DNA of 64,000 nucleotides, from the NCBI GenBank assembly GCA_005503215.1, contig SCNS01000007.1:145170-209169 (forward strand), written 5' to 3'. Below are positions 59,806-64,000 of this stretch, piece by piece. The DNA comes from Sphingomonadaceae bacterium 3R27C6 (GTDB lineage Bacteria; Pseudomonadota; Alphaproteobacteria; Sphingomonadales; Sphingomonadaceae). Numbering within the stretch: the stretch's first letter is position 1; each line of letters opens with the position of its first letter. A program made the translations under genes and the position numbers. The notes beneath the pieces are model-generated. The model saw only the letters and a program-made list of their open reading frames with translations, was not told where the DNA came from and searched no databases.

Positions 59806-61298
59806 AGCGTCACGCCCGATTTCCAGATCGCGATATCGCGTTCCCCATTCGCTTCGGCCTTGGTCGGCGCGCCCGATGCGGTGGCGGCGATCAGGTCGAG
59901 CAGCGCGTCCGCCGCGCTGTCGAATCCCGCTTCGAGCACCGTCCCCGCATCGAAATCGATCCAGCCCGTTTTGCGCTGCGCCAGCGCGCTGTTCGACGCG
60001 ATTTTCAGCGTCGGCGCCGGAAAGCCGAGCGGGGTGCCGCGGCCGGTGGTGAACAGGATGATCGTCGCCCCCGCCGCGGTCAGCGCGGTCGATGACACCG
60101 CGTCATTGCCCGGTGCCTCAAGCAGGGTGAGCCCCGGCAGCGTCGCTTCGCCGCCGTAGCGCCGGACGTCGACCACCGGCACCTTGCCGCCCTTCTGCAC
60201 CGCGCCGAGCGACTTTTCCTCGAGCGTGGTGATCCCGCCCGCGATATTGCCGGGCGAGGGATTCTCGCTCACCGGCTCGCCGTTGCGAATGAAATAGTCC
60301 TTGAAATCGCGCACCAGCGCGACCGTGTCGTCGAACACCGCGCGCGACACCGCGCGGTCCATCAGCAGCTGTTCGGCGCCGAAAATCTCGGGAATCTCGG
60401 TCAGCACGACCTTGCCGCCCGCCGCCGCGACGGCATCCGCCATGCGCCCGACGAGCGGGTTCGCGGTCAGCCCCGACAGCCCGTCGGAGCCACCGCATTT
60501 CACCCCGAGCACCAGCCGCGACAGCGGCACGTCGCGGCGCGGCGTGTCGGCGCAGCCCGCGACCAGCTCGTCAACCAGCGTCAGGCACGCCGCCTCGTCA
60601 TCCTCGATCGCCTGCGCCGACAGCGTGCGGATATGCGCGCGGCGTTCGGCCGGGATCAGCTCGACCAGCGCGCCGAGTTGGTTGCTCTCGCACCCCAGCC
60701 CGACGATCAGCACCCCGCCGGCATTGGCATGCTGCGCGAGCGCGGCGAGCAACGCCCGCGTATGGTCCAGATCGTCGCCAAGCTGCGAACAGCCAAACGG
60801 GTGCTTGAACGCAAGAACCCCGTCGACGGACCCCGCGTGGCGCCCGCCCGCGATCCGCGCGACGCGCGCGGCGAGATTGCCGACGCAGCCGACGGTCGGC
60901 AGGATCCAGATCTCGTTGCGCGTGCCGACGCGGCCGTCGGGGCGGACATAGCCGCCGAATGTCGGCGCCGGCTTGGCGTCTGGTATCGCTTCGTTCGCGC
61001 CCGGCCCATAATGATAGTCGCCATCGCTGCCGAGCGCGGTCGCCAGATTATGGCTGTGGACATGGCCACCCGGCGCGATGTCGGCGGTCGCGATTCCGAT
61101 CGGGAAGCCATATTTGATCACCGCTTCGCCGCGCGCGATCGGCGCGAGAGCGATCTTGTGCCCGCGCCCCACGGCGACGGCTGCGCGAAGCTCGCCGTCG
61201 GCGAACAGGAGGTCGCCAGCCGCGATGTCGGCGATCGCGGTCGCGACATTATCCGCGTCATGGACGCGGATCGCACGGATTATGCTGTCGCCGGTCAT
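59802..61298 (-). CDS. uxaA: D-altronate dehydratase UxaA
   Basis: 498 aa. It dehydrates D-altronate (from galacturonate through UxaC and UxaB) to KDG. N-terminal SAF domain (VHDADNVATAIADIAAGDLL...), middle GYVRPDGRVGTRNEIWILPTVGCVG, and C-terminal LGVKCGGSDGLSGLTANPLVGRMAD with SPGNIAGGITTLEEKSLGAVQKGG are classic for the family. It is divergent from the 61402 operon with operator site D in between. uxaB is not in the window. Confidence 0.95.
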   Translation of the reverse strand: MTGDSIIRAIRVHDADNVATAIADIAAGDLLFADGELRAAVAVGRGHKIALAPIARGEAVIKYGFPIGIATADIAPGGHVHSHNLATALGSDGDYHYGPGANEAIPDAKPAPTFGGYVRPDGRVGTRNEIWILPTVGCVGNLAARVARIAGGRHAGSVDGVLAFKHPFGCSQLGDDLDHTRALLAALAQHANAGGVLIVGLGCESNQLGALVELIPAERRAHIRTLSAQAIEDDEAACLTLVDELVAGCADTPRRDVPLSRLVLGVKCGGSDGLSGLTANPLVGRMADAVAAAGGKVVLTEIPEIFGAEQLLMDRAVSRAVFDDTVALVRDFKDYFIRNGEPVSENPSPGNIAGGITTLEEKSLGAVQKGGKVPVVDVRRYGGEATLPGLTLLEAPGNDAVSSTALTAAGATIILFTTGRGTPLGFPAPTLKIASNSALAQRKTGWIDFDAGTVLEAGFDSAADALLDLIAATASGAPTKAEANGERDIAIWKSGVTL

Positions 61299-61332
61299 CG
61301 CCGCTCAGCAGCACCCGGCAGGGAGGGGCAAT

Positions 61333-61343
61333 TTGTCATACAT
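61333..61343. promoter_or_regulatory. TTGT-N3-ACAT, candidate GntR operator near uxaA
   Basis: TTGTCATACAT differs by one base from the palindrome at 42280. It lies 19 bases from LacI-type operator D, so both promoter regions with this word also carry the LacI site. Confidence 0.4.
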
Positions 61344-61361
61344 CCGATATTCGCTTGCCTT

Positions 61362-61376
61362 TGACACCGGTGTCTC
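61362..61376. promoter_or_regulatory. LacI-type operator, site D (uxaA / 61402 operon)
   Basis: Contains GACACCGGTGTC, a perfect 12-base palindrome and the most symmetric member of the family. The preceding T makes TTGACA (61361-61366), as at site B. Confidence 0.78.
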
Positions 61377-61401
61377 TTACACCGCTTCGCGGAAGAGGGA
61401 A

Positions 61402-62193
61402 ATGAGAAAGATGCTGGCGACAAGCGATCAACAGAATGTGGCGCGTGCACTAATCGACGCACGCGCGGGAAAGACACCGCTTACCGTTTATCCCGGCGCG
61501 ATGCCGCAGACGATGGCCGAGGCCTATGCGATCCAGGACAGCGCGATCGCGCTCGACGGTCGGCGCATCGGCGGATGGAAGGTCGGGCGAATCGCCGCCG
61601 AGCTCGTCAGCCATTATGGCGGCAACCGCCTGACCGGCCCGATCTTCACCGACGAAATCTTCGATGGCGCCGCCGATCCCGTGATGCCGGTTTATGCTGA
61701 CGGCTTCGCCGCCGCCGAAGCCGAAGTGCTGCTCTGCTTCGGCGACATCGGCACGCGCGATTACGACATCGACAGCGTCCGCGATTGCATCGCCGACGTC
61801 CGCACGGGCATCGAGATCGCGAGCTCGCCCTTTCCCGAAATCAACCGCCACGGCCCCGCGGTCACCGCGTCGGACTATGGCAACAACAAGGGGCTGGTCA
61901 TCGGCCCGTCGATCGCCGACTGGCGCGGCGCCGATCTTGTCCGCATGCCGGTCGAAATGGCGATCGACGGCGAAACGGTCGGCGCGGCGACGATGGAGGC
62001 GATGCTCGACGGCCCGTTCGGATCGGCGCTCTTCCTGATCGACATCCTGCGCGCACGCGGCATAGCTATTCCACCCGGGACTTGGGTGTCCGCGGGCGCG
62101 ATCACCGGTATCCATGAAATCAGGCCGGGCCAGCGTGCCGAAGCGCTGTTCGACGGAAAAATCCGCGTCGGCTGCTCGATCAAAAGCTATTAA
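61402..62193 (+). CDS. 2-keto-4-pentenoate hydratase / fumarylacetoacetate hydrolase-family protein
   Basis: 263 aa. MhpD-like fold: QTMAEAYAIQDSAIALDGRRIGGWKVG, AEAEVLLCFG, PFPEINRHGPAVTASDYGNNKGLVIGP, GIAIPPGTWVSAGAITGIHEIRPGQRAEALFDG. Family members hydrate or cleave 2-keto acids with a divalent metal. In a uronate operon the substrate is more likely a 2-keto-3-deoxy or unsaturated uronate-derived acid than an aromatic breakdown product; that is inference. The start is ATG 61402 with GGAAG six bases ahead; ATG 61411 is possible. It is first in an operon with the transporter and uxaC. Confidence 0.8.
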   Translation: MRKMLATSDQQNVARALIDARAGKTPLTVYPGAMPQTMAEAYAIQDSAIALDGRRIGGWKVGRIAAELVSHYGGNRLTGPIFTDEIFDGAADPVMPVYADGFAAAEAEVLLCFGDIGTRDYDIDSVRDCIADVRTGIEIASSPFPEINRHGPAVTASDYGNNKGLVIGPSIADWRGADLVRMPVEMAIDGETVGAATMEAMLDGPFGSALFLIDILRARGIAIPPGTWVSAGAITGIHEIRPGQRAEALFDGKIRVGCSIKSY

Positions 62194-62215
62194 AGCAAAA
62201 CAACGGGAGAGGATT

Positions 62216-63523
62216 ATGGCACAGGCATTCGCGGACGGAGGTACGGCGGCGCCGGTGCCAAGGTCGGGACGTTACCGCTGGCTGATCGTCGCGCTACTGT
62301 TCGCCGCAACCACGGTCAACTATATCGACCGCACCATGCTCGGCCTGCTCGCGCCGACGCTCGGCGCCGAGCTCGGGTGGAGCGAGAATGATTATGGTAA
62401 CATCGTAACCGCCTTTCAGGCCGCTTATGCGCTGGGTTTCCTGGCTATGGGCTGGCTGATCGACCGTTTCGGGCCGAAGGTCGGTTACGCGATCGCGATC
62501 AGTATCTGGACCGTCGGCCATGTCGCGCACGGCTTCGCGTCCTCGATCGTCTCCTTCATGCTTGCGCGTGTCGTCCTCGGCGTCGGCGAGGCGGGGCATT
62601 TCCCTGCGGTCGTCCGCGCGTCGAGCGAATGGTTTCCGCAAAAGGAGCGCTCCTACGCGATCGGCTGGGTCAACAGCGCGACGACGATCGGCGTGATCCT
62701 GACCGCGCCGACGGTGGCGCTGTTCATGCGCGTGCTCGGCTTCGACTGGCGCGAAACCTTCATCTACACCGGCGCCTTCGGCGTCCTTCTCCTGATCCTC
62801 TGGCTCTGGCTCTACAGCAACCCGCGTGAAAGCGGGAAGGTCAGCGATGCCGAACTCGCGTGGATCGAACATGATCCGCCCGAACAGGTCGAACGCATCG
62901 GCTGGGGCCGGATCGTCACCAAGCGCGAGGCCTGGGCGTTCGCGGTCGCCAAATTCCTCATCGATCCCGTCTGGTTCCTGATGCTCTTCTGGCTGCCCAA
63001 ATATTTCAGCTCCACCTATGACGTCGATCTCAAGGTCGTGCTGCTGCCGATGATCATCATGTATCTGCTGTCCGATGTCGGCAGCATCTTTGGCGGCTGG
63101 ACCTCGTCGAAACTGATCCAGCAGGGCCACAGCGTCAATTTCGCACGCAAGGTGACGATGGCGATTGCCGGTTGTTTCGTCCTGCCGCTGTTGTTCGTCA
63201 CGGGCCTCGACAATATGTGGCTCGCGGTCGTGTTGATCGGTCTCGCGCTCGCGGGGCACCAGGCCTTTTCATCGACGCTCCTGTCGATCCCGCCCGACAT
63301 GTTCCCCAAACGCGCGGTCGGATCGGTGATCGGGCTCGGCGGCTTCGCGGGCGGCGTTGGCGGCATGATCATGGCCAAGTCGACCGGGCTGGTGCTCGAC
63401 GCGACGGGGGGCAATTACACCTTCATTTTCGCCGCCTGCACGACGGTCTATTTCCTCGCCGTTTTGGCGATCCACCTTTTGAGCCCGCGCCTCGCGCCGG
63501 TCACCGTGGAAAGCAAAGCCTGA
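62216..63523 (+). CDS. MFS hexuronate transporter, ExuT-like
   Basis: 435 aa with twelve predicted membrane helices. Anion:cation symporter signature at the N-terminus: RWLIVALLFAATTVNYIDRTMLGLLAPTLGAELGWSENDYGNIVTAFQAAYALGFLAMGWLIDRFG. This family moves glucuronate/galacturonate with protons. The start is ATG 62216 behind GGGAGAGG; the open frame upstream overlaps the preceding gene. uxaC follows after four bases, supporting hexuronate as substrate. Confidence 0.9.
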   Translation: MAQAFADGGTAAPVPRSGRYRWLIVALLFAATTVNYIDRTMLGLLAPTLGAELGWSENDYGNIVTAFQAAYALGFLAMGWLIDRFGPKVGYAIAISIWTVGHVAHGFASSIVSFMLARVVLGVGEAGHFPAVVRASSEWFPQKERSYAIGWVNSATTIGVILTAPTVALFMRVLGFDWRETFIYTGAFGVLLLILWLWLYSNPRESGKVSDAELAWIEHDPPEQVERIGWGRIVTKREAWAFAVAKFLIDPVWFLMLFWLPKYFSSTYDVDLKVVLLPMIIMYLLSDVGSIFGGWTSSKLIQQGHSVNFARKVTMAIAGCFVLPLLFVTGLDNMWLAVVLIGLALAGHQAFSSTLLSIPPDMFPKRAVGSVIGLGGFAGGVGGMIMAKSTGLVLDATGGNYTFIFAACTTVYFLAVLAIHLLSPRLAPVTVESKA

Positions 63524-63527
63524 TTCG

Positions 63528-64000
63528 ATGCCGCGTCCGCTGGCCCTCTCCCCCGACCGCCTCTTTCCCTCCGACCCGGCGCAGCGCGACATCGCGCGCC
63601 GACTCTACAAGGAGGTGGCGGGCCTGCCGATCGTCAGCCCGCACGGGCATACCGATCCGGCGTGGTTCGCGGGGAACGCATCGTTCGGCAATGCCGCCGA
63701 GTTTCTGCTGCATCCCGATCATTATGCGTTCCGGATGCTCTATTCGCAGGGCATTTCGCTCGACGCGTTGGGGATCCGAAATCGCGACGCCGACCCGCGC
63801 GAGAGCTGGCGGATCTTCGCCCAAAACTACCATCTCTTCCGCGGCACGCCGACGCGGATGTGGATGGACTGGGTGTTCGCCGAGGCTTTCGGGTTCGACG
63901 TGCAATTCTCGGGCGAGACCTCGGACCTCTATTACGACCGCATCACCGAGAAGCTTGCGACCGATGCCTTCCGCCCGCGCGCACTGTACGACCGGTACGG
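63528..64000 (+). CDS. uxaC: Uronate isomerase UxaC (C-terminus beyond window)
   Basis: The first 157 of about 470 residues are present. UxaC isomerises D-glucuronate to fructuronate and D-galacturonate to tagaturonate. The amidohydrolase metal-binding start HGHTDP is seen in LPIVSPHGHTDPAWFAGN, followed by DHYAFRMLYSQGI and RGTPTRMWMDWVFAEAFGFD, typical of the family. The ATG at 63528 follows the transporter stop. It continues off the right edge. Confidence 0.93.
   Translation, partial: MPRPLALSPDRLFPSDPAQRDIARRLYKEVAGLPIVSPHGHTDPAWFAGNASFGNAAEFLLHPDHYAFRMLYSQGISLDALGIRNRDADPRESWRIFAQNYHLFRGTPTRMWMDWVFAEAFGFDVQFSGETSDLYYDRITEKLATDAFRPRALYDRY

Overview
The window is high-GC alphaproteobacterial DNA, most likely from a Sphingopyxis/Sphingomonas-type sphingomonad. 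The basis is the flagellar gene order, the GTTC-N7-GTTC LexA box, the imuA-imuB-dnaE2 cassette and the pairing of TonB-dependent receptors with pectin enzymes. There is no rRNA, no recognisable tRNA, no CRISPR array and no complete transposase gene.

Layout. (1) 1-30430 is an almost complete flagellar cluster. flhA and a lytic transglycosylase (2860 to 1, minus strand) are followed by flgN-flgM and flgA (minus). The rod/hook operon flgBCDEFGHIJKL (4490-12222), motA, motB and a FleQ-like sigma-54 activator are on the plus strand. fliD-fliS and the 15-gene operon fliE-F-G-H-I-J-K-L-M-N-O-P-Q-R-flhB (29354 down to 17610) are on the minus strand, and flagellin fliC is on the plus strand. (2) 30656-36190 is the SOS mutasome imuA-imuB-dnaE2. 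(3) 36234-42136 is a three-gene RND efflux pump. (4) 42494-64000 is a pectin/uronate utilisation locus: two TonB-dependent receptors, a beta-helix protein, a LacI-type regulator, kduI-kduD-kdgK, two esterases, a cupin, a PL1 pectate lyase, a GH43 enzyme, altronate dehydratase uxaA, a hydratase-family gene, an ExuT-like transporter and the start of uxaC.

Regulation can be read from the sequence. Early and middle flagellar units carry sigma-54 promoters (TGGCACG-N4-YTGC at 2892, 4274, 4411 and 29404), several with an upstream GTCA-N6-TGAC palindrome that fits a FleQ-like activator. Late genes (flgM, motA, fliD, fliC) share a sigma-28 type promoter CTYAA-N15-(G/T)CCGTTAM, so FlgM, the sigma-28 inhibitor, appears to be under the control of its own target. 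The pectin locus has five copies of a TGACACCGGTKWC operator (42351, 48045, 55085, 55231, 61362), which are the obvious sites for the LacI regulator encoded in the locus. Two of these regions also carry TTGT-N3-ACAA palindromes typical of FadR-type GntR regulators, whose gene is not in the window.

Metabolic logic: pectate lyase and esterases outside the cytoplasm yield (unsaturated) oligogalacturonates. The receptors bring these across the outer membrane. KduI/KduD turn the unsaturated end product into 2-keto-3-deoxygluconate (KDG), and UxaC/UxaA turn galacturonate into KDG through steps partly outside the window. KdgK then phosphorylates KDG.

Non-coding items of note: a 264-bp MITE-like element with 31-bp perfect terminal inverted repeats inserted at the TA of the motA stop codon; two copies of a 77-bp hairpin whose arms differ by compensated base changes; and a REP-like double hairpin that has become the coding 3' end of the efflux outer-membrane gene.
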